DNA from: an uncultured Clostridium sp.
Lineage (GTDB): Bacteria > Bacillota > Clostridia > Lachnospirales > Lachnospiraceae
Assembly (NCBI GenBank): GCA_958442925.1
Contig: CAUCIO010000048.1
Coordinates: 1-14,026, forward strand
Reading direction: 5' to 3'
DNA: 14,026 nt
The notes under the pieces are model-generated. The model was given only the letters and a program-made list of their open reading frames with translations. It had not been told where the DNA came from and did no database searches. Made by a program: the position numbers and the translations under genes. Positions 1-6,248 of this stretch are shown one piece after another (position 1 is the stretch's first letter; each line of letters opens with the position of its first letter).

Positions 1-51
1 CCGGACAAATAGATTAAGAGTCTACTGCTCTACCAACTGAGCTAAAGGCGC
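1..51 (-). tRNA. tRNA-Lys (anticodon CTT), 5' part, cut by window edge
   Basis: Read on the minus strand from 51 downward, the sequence begins GCGCCTTTAGCTCAG. It has a D arm with GCTC/GAGC pairing, then an anticodon stem GTAGA/TCTAT around the 7-base loop CTCTTAA, giving anticodon CTT (lysine, AAG codons). The variable loop and T arm lie beyond the left edge, so only about two thirds of the gene is visible. A SigA-type promoter sits about 50 bp upstream. The identity comes from the anticodon and the typical bacterial tRNA-Lys 5' half. Confidence 0.93.
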
Positions 52-102
52 ATATTTCATTTTTCTACAGGTTTTTGAACCCTGTTCCGTAACACGCAAA
101 TT

Positions 103-131
103 AGTATAACTCCAGATACACAAAAAGTCAA
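103..131 (-). promoter_or_regulatory. SigA-type promoter of tRNA-Lys
   Basis: On the minus strand there is TTGACT (131-126), a 17-bp spacer and TATACT (108-103). This is close to the vegetative consensus with ideal spacing. It points at the tRNA-Lys gene, whose 5' end is at 51. Confidence 0.8.
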
Positions 132-177
132 TACCTTTTTTCGCTTCTTTTAAAGATTTTTTTACAAAATTTTTAAG

Positions 178-309
178 CTATTTTTTTCTCAGCTTTCCCA
201 AAGCGCCCTCCGCCTCCTCCAGACGTTTTTTCCACAAAAGCACCGTCCTGTTCAGCTGAACCTTATCGCAGGTGGCTCTGGAAAGAGCGCGCAGCAATTT
301 TTTCTTCAT
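178..309 (-). CDS. small basic hypothetical protein downstream of trmB (43 aa)
   Basis: This is an ATG-to-TAG frame of 43 codons. It begins MKKKLLRALS and ends in a Lys/Arg-rich stretch (EEAEGALGKLRKK). A plausible ribosome binding site (AAGAAGGAA) lies about 6 bp before the ATG on the minus strand. It starts about 50 bp after the trmB stop in the same direction, so it would be co-transcribed with trmB. The peptide is basic and probably helical; no signal peptide or known domain is visible. I do not recognise a family. The good Shine-Dalgarno and its position favour a real gene, but its shortness leaves doubt. Confidence 0.45.
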   Translation of the reverse strand: MKKKLLRALSRATCDKVQLNRTVLLWKKRLEEAEGALGKLRKK

Positions 310-360
310 ACTGTTTTTCCTTCTTTTCGCGTCTCTTTCCTTATTTTATGCCGCCCGCTT

Positions 361-1029
361 CTATTTGTTTCCTTTGTTCTTCGTCTCTTCGCCTGTTCTG
401 ACAGCTGTCAGCTTACAGATCGCCTGTCCTCTGGAAGAAAATTTCTCCTCGTACTCTGTCATTACATTTCCCTCTGCCATTGGGCTGTGATGCAAATCAA
501 AGGTATGTTCCTTCACCTTCCATCCTGCCTGGGGGATAGATTCCAGAGAATAGTCAAACAGCCCTCTGTTGTCCGTCTTAAACTCCACGTCCCCCTCTGC
601 TGCCAAAATCTGATCATAGACAGCCATAAACTGCGGGGAAGTCAGCCTGCGCTTTGCATGGCGATCCTTGGGCCACGGATCCGAAAAGTTCAGATAAATC
701 TTTCCCACCTCTCCCTTTTCAAAAATCTCCCCCAGCTCTCTGGCGTCAATGCACATAAAGCAGATATTGGAGACAGGAAGCTGCTCCCTCTTCTGAAGTG
801 CCTTTAATAAAACGGTAGAATACCTCTCAATGCCTATATAATTAATATGTGGATTTCTCTGAGCCAGCTCCATAATAAACCGCCCTTTTCCCATTCCCAC
901 CTCAATGTGAATCGGATTCTGGTTTTCAAATACACTGTCCCACTTCCCCTTCATTTCCTTCGGGTTCTGAATCACATAGGGGCTCTGCTCAATAGCCTCT
1001 TCCGCCCCTGGTATGTGGCGCAATCTCAT
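361..1029 (-). CDS. trmB: tRNA (guanine-N7-)-methyltransferase TrmB
   Basis: A SAM-dependent enzyme that methylates N7 of G46 in the variable loop of many tRNAs. It is cytoplasmic and, in Firmicutes, acts as a single subunit. Visible motifs in the 222-residue protein: SAM-binding EVGMGKG at 43-49, GIERY at 66-70, the family signature NFSDPWPKDRHAKRRL at 114-129, FKTDN at 150-154 and TEYE at 191-194. The length is normal for the family. The ATG at 1029 is preceded by AGGAGG about 8 bp upstream, which fixes the start. A promoter candidate lies at 1066-1094. It is the first gene of a minus-strand unit that also contains the 43-codon ORF; its other neighbour, tRNA-Lys, has its own promoter. The 3' end is rich in Lys and Asn codons but intact. 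Confidence 0.96.
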   Translation of the reverse strand: MRLRHIPGAEEAIEQSPYVIQNPKEMKGKWDSVFENQNPIHIEVGMGKGRFIMELAQRNPHINYIGIERYSTVLLKALQKREQLPVSNICFMCIDARELGEIFEKGEVGKIYLNFSDPWPKDRHAKRRLTSPQFMAVYDQILAAEGDVEFKTDNRGLFDYSLESIPQAGWKVKEHTFDLHHSPMAEGNVMTEYEEKFSSRGQAICKLTAVRTGEETKNKGNK

Positions 1030-1065
1030 ATATTTTCCTCCTGATCTGTTCTGCAGTATGCCCCT

Positions 1066-1094
1066 ATCTTACCATTTCCCACTTCCTGTTGCAA
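1066..1094 (-). promoter_or_regulatory. putative promoter of trmB
   Basis: On the minus strand: TTGCAA (1094-1089), a 17-bp spacer, then TAAGAT (1071-1066) preceded by TGG, an extended -10. It lies 37 bp upstream of the trmB start. Both hexamers match the consensus at four or five of six positions. Confidence 0.5.
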
Positions 1095-1220
1095 GGCATA
1101 GCCGCGGCGAAAACAGCTTCTTCCAGCAGCAAGCTTTTACACTTTATGACAAGAAACGAACAATTTCCTTACAAATTTAATTTTTTCGAAAATAATGGTG
1201 CAGAAAATGTCGAATTATAT

Positions 1221-1226
1221 TATAAT
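1221..1226 (+). promoter_or_regulatory. candidate -10 element (TATAAT) of the HEPN-TM-SH3 gene
   Basis: A perfect TATAAT lies 35 bp before the ATG at 1262. No convincing -35 hexamer sits 16-18 bp upstream. Alternative -10 registers overlap it (TATATT at 1217, TATAAA at 1232), so the exact promoter is uncertain. Confidence 0.35.
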
Positions 1227-1261
1227 GACAGTATAAAATTCAGCGGCAAAGGAGATGTCTT

Positions 1262-2176
1262 ATGAGCACAGATAATATAAATACCAGCAGCTGGGAGCGC
1301 ATACAGAAAGGCTTTCAGGAAACCGAGCGGCTGCTGGGGCAGAAACGATATAATGAATGTATGATCAGAGCGAGACAGACTCTGGAATTTATGGTGAAAT
1401 GTCTCTGCGAGCGTTTTGATATCATGGAAGCCAGCCTGGTGGATATGATTGACGCCCTCTACGAGCACGAAATTATTAACAAGACAACCTGTGAGCACTA
1501 CCACAAAATCCGCATGATCGGAAATAAGGCAGTTCACGAGGAGGATAACCTGGCATACAACGCAGGGCAGGCCTACCACCTTCTCTCCCAGGAAATCTAC
1601 ACCTTTGCCAATGATTTCACTGGCAAGAAAAAGCGTCCAGTCCCCCGTTCCCAGGAAAGAGAGCGTACAGAGACGTCCTCAGAAAGCCGTTCTCATTCTT
1701 CCAGGCAAAACGCTTCCCGCGTTCCGGCCAGAGGCAGTTCCAGGACCGGCAGCTCTGCAAGGCACAGACGTCCCCGTTCATCAGGTCCTTCTATTGACCC
1801 TGGAAGCCTTCTGAAAATCCTGGTTCCTGTAGCTGTTATCATCATTTTGATTTTTATTATACGCATGGTACATCCAGGAAAGGAAAACGGCACAGAAACG
1901 ACAGCTCCCATTGAGCTTGAGACAATCGCTCCTACTGCGGAGGAACCTGCCACAGAGGAAGAAACGGAATCTGCAGCTCCTGAGAAACGGTACAAAACTA
2001 AAGATACGCTGAACGTCCGCTCGGAGCCGTCCACCAGCGCGTCTAAGCTGGGACAGCTGGCTCCTGGAACTGAGGTACAATATATTGAAGATTATGATGA
2101 TACCTGGGCCAAGATTTCTTTTGAAAGCCAGGAGGGTTATGTATCTAAAGAATATCTGGAACTGATCGCAGATTAA
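1262..2176 (+). CDS. DUF4145/HEPN-like domain membrane protein with external SH3 domain
   Basis: The 304-residue protein has three parts. Residues 1-118 form a helical domain resembling DUF4145 (HEPN superfamily), including the typical IRMIGNKAVH stretch around 83-92. Residues 120-175 are a disordered Arg/Ser-rich linker. A single membrane helix lies at about 183-203 (LLKILVPVAVIIILIFIIRMV). An acidic Thr/Glu linker (208-240) follows, and residues 244-302 form a bacterial SH3 domain (TLNVRSEPS, GYVSKEYL). The positive residues before the helix put the N-terminus in the cytoplasm and the SH3 domain outside, where such domains usually bind cell-wall peptide or glycan. GGAG lies 7 bp before the ATG at 1262. 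It is monocistronic, ending at a strong terminator. The biological role is unknown. A signal-transducing or envelope-monitoring role is inference from architecture, and the HEPN assignment rests on motif resemblance. Confidence 0.85.
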   Translation: MSTDNINTSSWERIQKGFQETERLLGQKRYNECMIRARQTLEFMVKCLCERFDIMEASLVDMIDALYEHEIINKTTCEHYHKIRMIGNKAVHEEDNLAYNAGQAYHLLSQEIYTFANDFTGKKKRPVPRSQERERTETSSESRSHSSRQNASRVPARGSSRTGSSARHRRPRSSGPSIDPGSLLKILVPVAVIIILIFIIRMVHPGKENGTETTAPIELETIAPTAEEPATEEETESAAPEKRYKTKDTLNVRSEPSTSASKLGQLAPGTEVQYIEDYDDTWAKISFESQEGYVSKEYLELIAD

Positions 2177-2188
2177 CAACTGACAAAT

Positions 2189-2244
2189 AAAAGGGGAAAC
2201 ATTTTCTCATTCCAATGGAAGCCGCTGAAAATGTTTCCCTTTTT
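2189..2244. terminator. bidirectional intrinsic terminator
   Basis: A 13-bp perfect stem, GGGAAACATTTTC (2194-2206) with GAAAATGTTTCCC (2227-2239), is extended by A/T pairs. It is followed by TTTTTCTCTTTT on the plus strand and by a T-rich run on the minus strand. It can end the 1262 gene (plus) and the lipoprotein transcript (minus). Confidence 0.85.
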
Positions 2245-2272
2245 CTCTTTTGTCTGTCTCATGTATATATGT

Positions 2273-2306
2273 GAAAATGGCCGACGGAAATCCGTCGGCC
2301 ATTTTC
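2273..2306. repeat. long inverted repeat (16-bp arms, 2-bp centre)
   Basis: GAAAATGGCCGACGGA (2273-2288) and its exact complement at 2291-2306 surround AA. The GC-rich core would make a very stable hairpin. No T tract follows on either strand, so it is not a canonical terminator. It could be an RNA-stabilising hairpin, a spare transcription barrier or a protein-binding site. Confidence 0.8.
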
Positions 2307-2340
2307 GTGAAAGAGTGAATTTTACTATATGTATAATTTC

Positions 2341-2366
2341 TGTGATGCAGGCTAGCCTGCATCACA
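2341..2366. repeat. perfect 26-bp palindrome
   Basis: The half site TGTGATGCAGGCT (2341-2353) is followed without a gap by its exact reverse complement (2354-2366). A gapless 26-bp palindrome can form a hairpin or cruciform or bind a dimeric protein. It lies 50 bp beyond the stop of the lipoprotein gene and lacks a T tract on either side. Function unknown. Confidence 0.85.
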
Positions 2367-2416
2367 AATATTAAACATGCAATTTTAATAAAATCTTATG
2401 GGAGTATAAGGGACAA

Positions 2417-2692
2417 TTAAGCCTCTGTCTCCTCCTCAGCTGCTGCTGTTGTCTCTTCCTCAGCTGCCTCTGTTGTCTCCTCCTCAGCTGCCTCTGTTGT
2501 TTCTTCCTCAGCTGCCTCTGTTGTCTCTTCCTCAGCTGCTGCTGTTGTCTCCTCAGCTGCTGCTGTTGTCTCCTCAGCTGCTGCTGTTGTCTCAACTGCT
2601 GCGGTTGTCTCTGTTGCTGTCTCCTTGCTTCCGCAAGCTGTTAATGCGAATGCTGTTAAAGCTGCTGCTGCAAATAAAACTGTTTTCTTCAT
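2417..2692 (-). CDS. small lipoprotein made of an Ala/Glu/Thr tandem repeat
   Basis: The 91-residue protein begins MKKTVLFAAAALTAFALTAC, a classical lipoprotein signal with lipobox LTAC and Cys20 as the lipidated residue. The mature part contains only repeats: seven-residue AEETTAA-type units, then eight-residue EEETTEAA-type units (about residues 28-90). It carries no folded domain. Such acidic linkers usually tether a solute-binding or enzymatic domain to the membrane in Clostridia; here the protein stops at the linker. GAGGAGG lies about 9 bp before the ATG, and a promoter is visible at 2798-2825, so the gene looks expressed. It may be a surface brush or spacer, or a truncated remnant of a larger lipoprotein. 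The 21/24-bp units keep the frame, so length changes between strains would not disrupt it. Confidence 0.8.
   Translation of the reverse strand: MKKTVLFAAAALTAFALTACGSKETATETTAAVETTAAAEETTAAAEETTAAAEEETTEAAEEETTEAAEEETTEAAEEETTAAAEEETEA
2420..2590 (-). repeat. in-frame tandem repeat array (21-bp and 24-bp units)
   Basis: On the plus strand the array appears as repeats of the type CTCAGCTGCTGCTGTTGTCTC (21 bp) and a 24-bp variant containing CTCAGCTGCCTCTGTTGTCTC. There are about eight copies. All unit lengths are multiples of three. It encodes the Ala/Glu/Thr stalk of the lipoprotein. Confidence 0.85.
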
Positions 2693-2797
2693 AATATTTT
2701 TTCCTCCTCATTTTACAACAAAGTTATAAAATTATAAATCCTCTTGCCAAATCAGATAGAAGAAGCTGTCTGCTCCTCTCCTGAATGGCATAACCAT

Positions 2798-2825
2798 AGT
2801 ATAGTGTCTTTTTTTCAAAAATCAA
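2798..2825 (-). promoter_or_regulatory. promoter of the repeat lipoprotein gene
   Basis: On the minus strand: TTGATT (2825-2820), a 16-bp spacer and TATACT (2803-2798). Transcription from here would give a leader of about 100 nt before the ATG at 2692. A second, weaker candidate (TTGGCA at 2750-2745, TATAAC at 2728-2723, 16-bp spacer) lies closer to the gene. Confidence 0.6.
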
Positions 2826-2916
2826 GAGCCTGGAAATATTTTTATGAATTTTTAATAATTTATTTGCCTTTTCGTTATGTTTTTCTTCTATTTTTTCCGT
2901 GATTTTTTCATTTTTC

Positions 2917-3588
2917 CTATGTTTCCGATTCCACCAGATGCCGAACCAGTTCCGGAATTTCCCGAAGACTTGAAATCTCCCTGTCCGCCAGACTTCTGTC
3001 AAAACCAAAACGGTTGTCAATCAGGGCTGCCACCTTCATCCCTGCAGCCTTTCCGGCTGTAATTCCCACTGTAGAATCCTCGACTGCCAGGCACTGGGAA
3101 GGATCTACTCCCAATTTTTCTGCCGTATGCAGATAGATTTCCGGATCCGGCTTGCTTCTTTTAAACATTTCTCCGCTGACTGCAAGCTCAAGCCTCTCCC
3201 ATACATGGTTCATAGAGAGAATACGCTTCACCTGCTCCAGGCCTGTAGAGGAGGCTACTGCCAGCTTCAGTCCCATATTCTGCAGTTCGTCCATTACCTC
3301 CAGAATCTCTGGGCGGAAAATAGCCCTATAGTCTACTTCTTCAAATGCTCTTTTCCAGATTTCCCTCTCATGGTACTCCCGGCGCAGCTGCTCCCAGCTC
3401 TGCCCATTTCCAACAGCCTTCTCCACTATTTCCCAGCAGTCTTTTTTCGTCGCTCCGACTGTGCCGTACAGCTCTTCGATTCGGATATCCTGTTTCTTCT
3501 CTCTGGCAAACGCATAAATATACTCAAGATATGCTCCTTCACTGTCAATAATGACTCCATCCATATCAAAAATCACCGCTTTTATCAC
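2917..3588 (-). CDS. HAD-superfamily hydrolase, beta-phosphoglucomutase-like
   Basis: A cytoplasmic phosphatase or phosphomutase of the HAD superfamily, subfamily I with a helical cap. The 223-residue protein shows all four motifs: DMDGVIIDSE at 8-17 (Asp8 nucleophile, Asp10 acid/base), ASSTG at 112-116, Lys146 within SKPDPE, and VEDS at 169-172 with the metal-binding Glu170/Asp171. The substrate cannot be read from sequence; sugar phosphates are usual in this group. The start is GTG at 3588, supported by GGGAGG about 9 bp upstream and by the position of motif I. A strong promoter is at 3663-3691. It is transcribed alone, divergent from the Lit-carboxypeptidase gene. A clear terminator is not seen after its stop; the lipoprotein gene follows in the same direction 220 bp later. 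Confidence 0.9.
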   Translation of the reverse strand: MIKAVIFDMDGVIIDSEGAYLEYIYAFAREKKQDIRIEELYGTVGATKKDCWEIVEKAVGNGQSWEQLRREYHEREIWKRAFEEVDYRAIFRPEILEVMDELQNMGLKLAVASSTGLEQVKRILSMNHVWERLELAVSGEMFKRSKPDPEIYLHTAEKLGVDPSQCLAVEDSTVGITAGKAAGMKVAALIDNRFGFDRSLADREISSLREIPELVRHLVESET

Positions 3589-3662
3589 CTGTCTTTTCCT
3601 CCCTTTTACAAATATTAACAGAATTCATGCACTGTTTCAGCCTTCATTCGATCATTACAGGC

Positions 3663-3691
3663 AGTATACACGAACCGGTTCTCCTTTTCAA
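3663..3691 (-). promoter_or_regulatory. SigA-type promoter of the HAD hydrolase gene
   Basis: On the minus strand: TTGAAA (3691-3686), a 17-bp spacer and TATACT (3668-3663). It lies about 75 bp upstream of the GTG start. Confidence 0.75.
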
Positions 3692-3732
3692 CTGTCTGAT
3701 TTTTACAGTTTTATAAAATTTTTTTCCTATGC

Positions 3733-3760
3733 TTGCGTCAGGCGTCATTAATGGTATACT
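3733..3760 (+). promoter_or_regulatory. promoter of the Lit-carboxypeptidase fusion gene
   Basis: TTGCGT (3733-3738), a 16-bp spacer and TATACT (3755-3760, preceded by TGG as an extended -10). The expected transcription start is near 3767, giving a leader of about 80 nt. Confidence 0.65.
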
Positions 3761-3807
3761 TATGTATGATAGAAAGACTACAGCAAGAGTCTCGAAATAG
3801 TTACGCC

Positions 3808-3833
3808 GCCTTTTAGAGCACCTGCTAAAAGGC
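3808..3833 (+). promoter_or_regulatory. leader hairpin just before the ribosome binding site
   Basis: The 9-bp perfect stem GCCTTTTAG (3808-3816) / CTAAAAGGC (3825-3833) has an 8-base loop and ends 5 bases before GGAG (3839-3842). A smaller hairpin, AGACT/AGTCT, precedes it at about 3775-3792. The structure could tune translation or stabilise the mRNA; no known riboswitch is recognised. Confidence 0.5.
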
Positions 3834-3847
3834 AGAATGGAGATTTT

Positions 3848-6199
3848 ATGAAACAGAAAAACCTTCTGGCCTGGGCGGCCGGAATCCTCTGCACCTTCTG
3901 TCTGATGATCATATTTCTCATCACATCAGTAGAATCTGTCGTATACTGGACGCCTGGCTATTTTGAACGGGAATATACCATGTATCATGTACCGGAAACC
4001 ATATCCGTGGAAATGGACGATCTGCTCTATGTCACCGATGAAATGATGATGTATCTGAGAGGTGACGGGCGGGATGATCTGAATATTTCCGTGCCGGTAG
4101 ACGGTCATGTACGTCCCTTCTTCAACGAGCGGGAGATAGCCCACATGGAAGACGTGCGGAATTTATTTATTGGCGCACTGCACCTGCGAACTGCCTGTAT
4201 GATTACAGCGTTCCTGTGCCTGGCCATTATGTTTATTATGAAAACAGACGTAAAAAGGATTCTCCCCAGAGCCGTCTGTACCGGCACAGGCATTTTTTTC
4301 CTGATGACTGCCGGGCTGGCTCTCCTGATATCCACAGACTTCACAAAATATTTTATTATTTTCCACAAAATTTTCTTTGATAATGACCTGTGGATTCTGG
4401 ATCCGGCCACGGATCTGTTGATTAACATTGTGCCTGAACCCTTTTTTGTGGATACTGCGGCCCGAATTGCTTTTACCTTCAGCTTTTTGGTGCTGGCTCT
4501 CTTCTTCATCTGCCTGGCATGTATCCGCCGCTCCAGAAAACGGAACCGAAAGGCAGAGGGAGCCGTTCTGAGCCTGGCCCTGTTTCTGGCTCTTGCCATT
4601 CCTTCCCAGACAGCCTGCGCGTCTGAAGAGTGGCCGGAGGATGTCTCCATTGAGGCAGATGCAGGGATTGTCATGGATGCTGCATCCGGCACTGTCTTAT
4701 ATGGAAAAAATATTCATGAAACCTACGCGCCTGCCAGCATCACCAAAGTGCTCACTTCCGTCATTGTGCTGGAACAGTGCGAGCTGGATGAAGTAGTAAC
4801 TTTTTCTAAAAACGCAGTCTACAATGTAGAGGCGGACAGTTCCTCCGCAGGCTACGACACAGGAGATACGGCTACCGTAAAGGACTGCCTTTACGCCCTT
4901 CTGCTGAAATCAGCCAATGAATCGGCAAACGCTTTGGCAGAGCACACCGCAGGCTCTACAGAGGCCTTTGCAGAGCTGATGAATGAAAAGGCAAAGGAAC
5001 TGGGCTGTGTGGATTCCCACTTTGCCAATCCAAGCGGTCTGAATGATGAAAACCACTATGTCAGCGCCTACGACATGGCTCTCATCACAAGGTATGCGTT
5101 CCAGAACGAAACCTTCCGCGAGATCGCTTCCACTACCTATTACGAGCTTCCGCCCAATGCCAGAAATCCCGAGGGACTGGGTGTCTCTCCAGGCAATAAA
5201 ATGGTCAAAAAGAATTTTCCGGAATACCGCCCCGATGTCATTGGAGGCAAAACAGGATATACGTCTATTGCCCTGAACACCCTTGTCATTGGCGCAAAAC
5301 AGGATGACACAGAGCTGATTACCGCAGTGCTTCACAGCAACGGAACCACCTATTCTGATACCAGCCGCCTGTTGGACTTTGGATTCCAGAATTTTCGTTC
5401 CGTACCTCTGGCAGGAAACGATACCTCATGGGAGCGTTTAAGCAGCACTCTGACTATTGCAGGTCTTCCCACCTCCCAGGCCCCGGCTCTCACTGTAGAT
5501 CCAAACAGCCGCATTATTCTTCCAAACAGTGCGGAATTTGATGAAACGGTCTCCCGGATCTCCTTTGAACTGCCGGAAAATGCCCCCAAAAATGCCATTG
5601 CGGCCATTCACTATTTCCTGGGCGATCACGAAGCCGGAACAGCCTGGCTGACTCTTGGCACAGAAGCCTCTGCCAACGCCTCCTCCATTCCAGAGGAGTT
5701 ATTAAAAATTGCTCCCGATACGATTGCCCAGACAGACCTTGAAGAAAATGAAAATTCTGCTTCCTCTGAACCGGCGTCATATCAGGAGCAGGAAAAAAAA
5801 CGCCAGGATAGCGGCACACAGGCAAAAAACCGCTCCGGAGAATTCTCACCGTCTGAAAATTCCAGGCAGGATAAAGTTCCGCAGGAAATGCTGAAACATA
5901 TGCTTCCCGTTCTGCTTCCTGTCCTTCTGATACTGACAGCCACAGCAGCTCTGGGAGGCGTTGGGTTCTATCTCAGCAGGAAGAAAAAGCAGGAAGAAGA
6001 AGAGCGCCGGGAACGCCGCAAAAAGCGGCTGGAGCGGCTACAGGAATCTGGTGTGTCGGAGGATGAATTTAATGAAATGATACAAAATCGCCGCCTGTCC
6101 ATTCCACTGGATTCAAATCGGCATTCCTCCGGACGGCCTAAACTATCCCGCAGCAGAAACAAGGACTTCTCCCTGAAAAAACGCCGTTGGCGGAGATGA
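3848..6199 (+). CDS. fusion of DUF1461/Lit-like membrane domain and D-Ala-D-Ala carboxypeptidase (PBP5/DacF type)
   Basis: One uninterrupted 783-residue frame. Residues 1-226 match the DUF1461/TIGR01906 family: helices at about 7-27, 115-131, 142-162 and 206-226, with FNEREIAHMEDV at 92-103 and IFHKIFFDNDLWILDP at 171-186. That family includes Lit, which moves an acyl chain within lipoproteins; H99 and H173 are candidate active residues. After RRSRKRNRK comes a hydrophobic stretch ending TACASE (239-259) that looks like a signal peptide. Then a peptidase S11 domain shows the SxxK motif S297-I-T-K300, S355-A-N357 and K468-T-G, which trims terminal D-Ala from peptidoglycan stem peptides outside the cell. 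A C-terminal helix (about 686-709) and a basic, coiled cytoplasmic tail follow; they replace the amphipathic anchor usual in DacF. GGAG lies 5 bp before the ATG. Transacylase activity is inferred from family only. Confidence 0.9.
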   Translation: MKQKNLLAWAAGILCTFCLMIIFLITSVESVVYWTPGYFEREYTMYHVPETISVEMDDLLYVTDEMMMYLRGDGRDDLNISVPVDGHVRPFFNEREIAHMEDVRNLFIGALHLRTACMITAFLCLAIMFIMKTDVKRILPRAVCTGTGIFFLMTAGLALLISTDFTKYFIIFHKIFFDNDLWILDPATDLLINIVPEPFFVDTAARIAFTFSFLVLALFFICLACIRRSRKRNRKAEGAVLSLALFLALAIPSQTACASEEWPEDVSIEADAGIVMDAASGTVLYGKNIHETYAPASITKVLTSVIVLEQCELDEVVTFSKNAVYNVEADSSSAGYDTGDTATVKDCLYALLLKSANESANALAEHTAGSTEAFAELMNEKAKELGCVDSHFANPSGLNDENHYVSAYDMALITRYAFQNETFREIASTTYYELPPNARNPEGLGVSPGNKMVKKNFPEYRPDVIGGKTGYTSIALNTLVIGAKQDDTELITAVLHSNGTTYSDTSRLLDFGFQNFRSVPLAGNDTSWERLSSTLTIAGLPTSQAPALTVDPNSRIILPNSAEFDETVSRISFELPENAPKNAIAAIHYFLGDHEAGTAWLTLGTEASANASSIPEELLKIAPDTIAQTDLEENENSASSEPASYQEQEKKRQDSGTQAKNRSGEFSPSENSRQDKVPQEMLKHMLPVLLPVLLILTATAALGGVGFYLSRKKKQEEEERRERRKKRLERLQESGVSEDEFNEMIQNRRLSIPLDSNRHSSGRPKLSRSRNKDFSLKKRRWRR

Positions 6200-6202
6200 T
6201 AG

Positions 6203-6248
6203 AAAAAAGAGAGAGAATGGAGCTTATCCTCTTCTCTCTCTCTTTTTT
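6203..6248. terminator. shared convergent terminator, overlapping the exonuclease 3' end
   Basis: AAAAAAGAGAGAGAA (6203-6217) pairs with TTCTCTCTCTCTTTTTT (6232-6248), with the loop in between. A T run ends the plus transcript, and the A run gives T's on the minus strand, so it works in both directions. The right arm encodes the last residues (KKRERRG) of the minus-strand exonuclease, whose stop codon at 6224-6226 lies in the loop. Confidence 0.8.

Noticed and set aside
2420..2590. CRISPR array
   Set aside because: The repeats are contiguous, coding and have no unique spacers, so this is a protein-coding tandem repeat.
2449..2694. Leu/Pro-rich plus-strand ORF and Arg/Gln-rich minus-strand ORF in the repeat region
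   Set aside because: They are alternative frames of the lipoprotein tandem repeat; only the frame with the lipobox and RBS is a gene.
3127..3618. 163-codon plus-strand ORF opposite the HAD gene
   Set aside because: It is a shadow of the HAD hydrolase, which has all four catalytic motifs on the minus strand.
4540..4640. Separate start codon for the carboxypeptidase half (two genes instead of a fusion)
   Set aside because: No ATG with an RBS lies between the two domains, and the frame is continuous without a stop codon, so a single fusion gene is the simplest reading.
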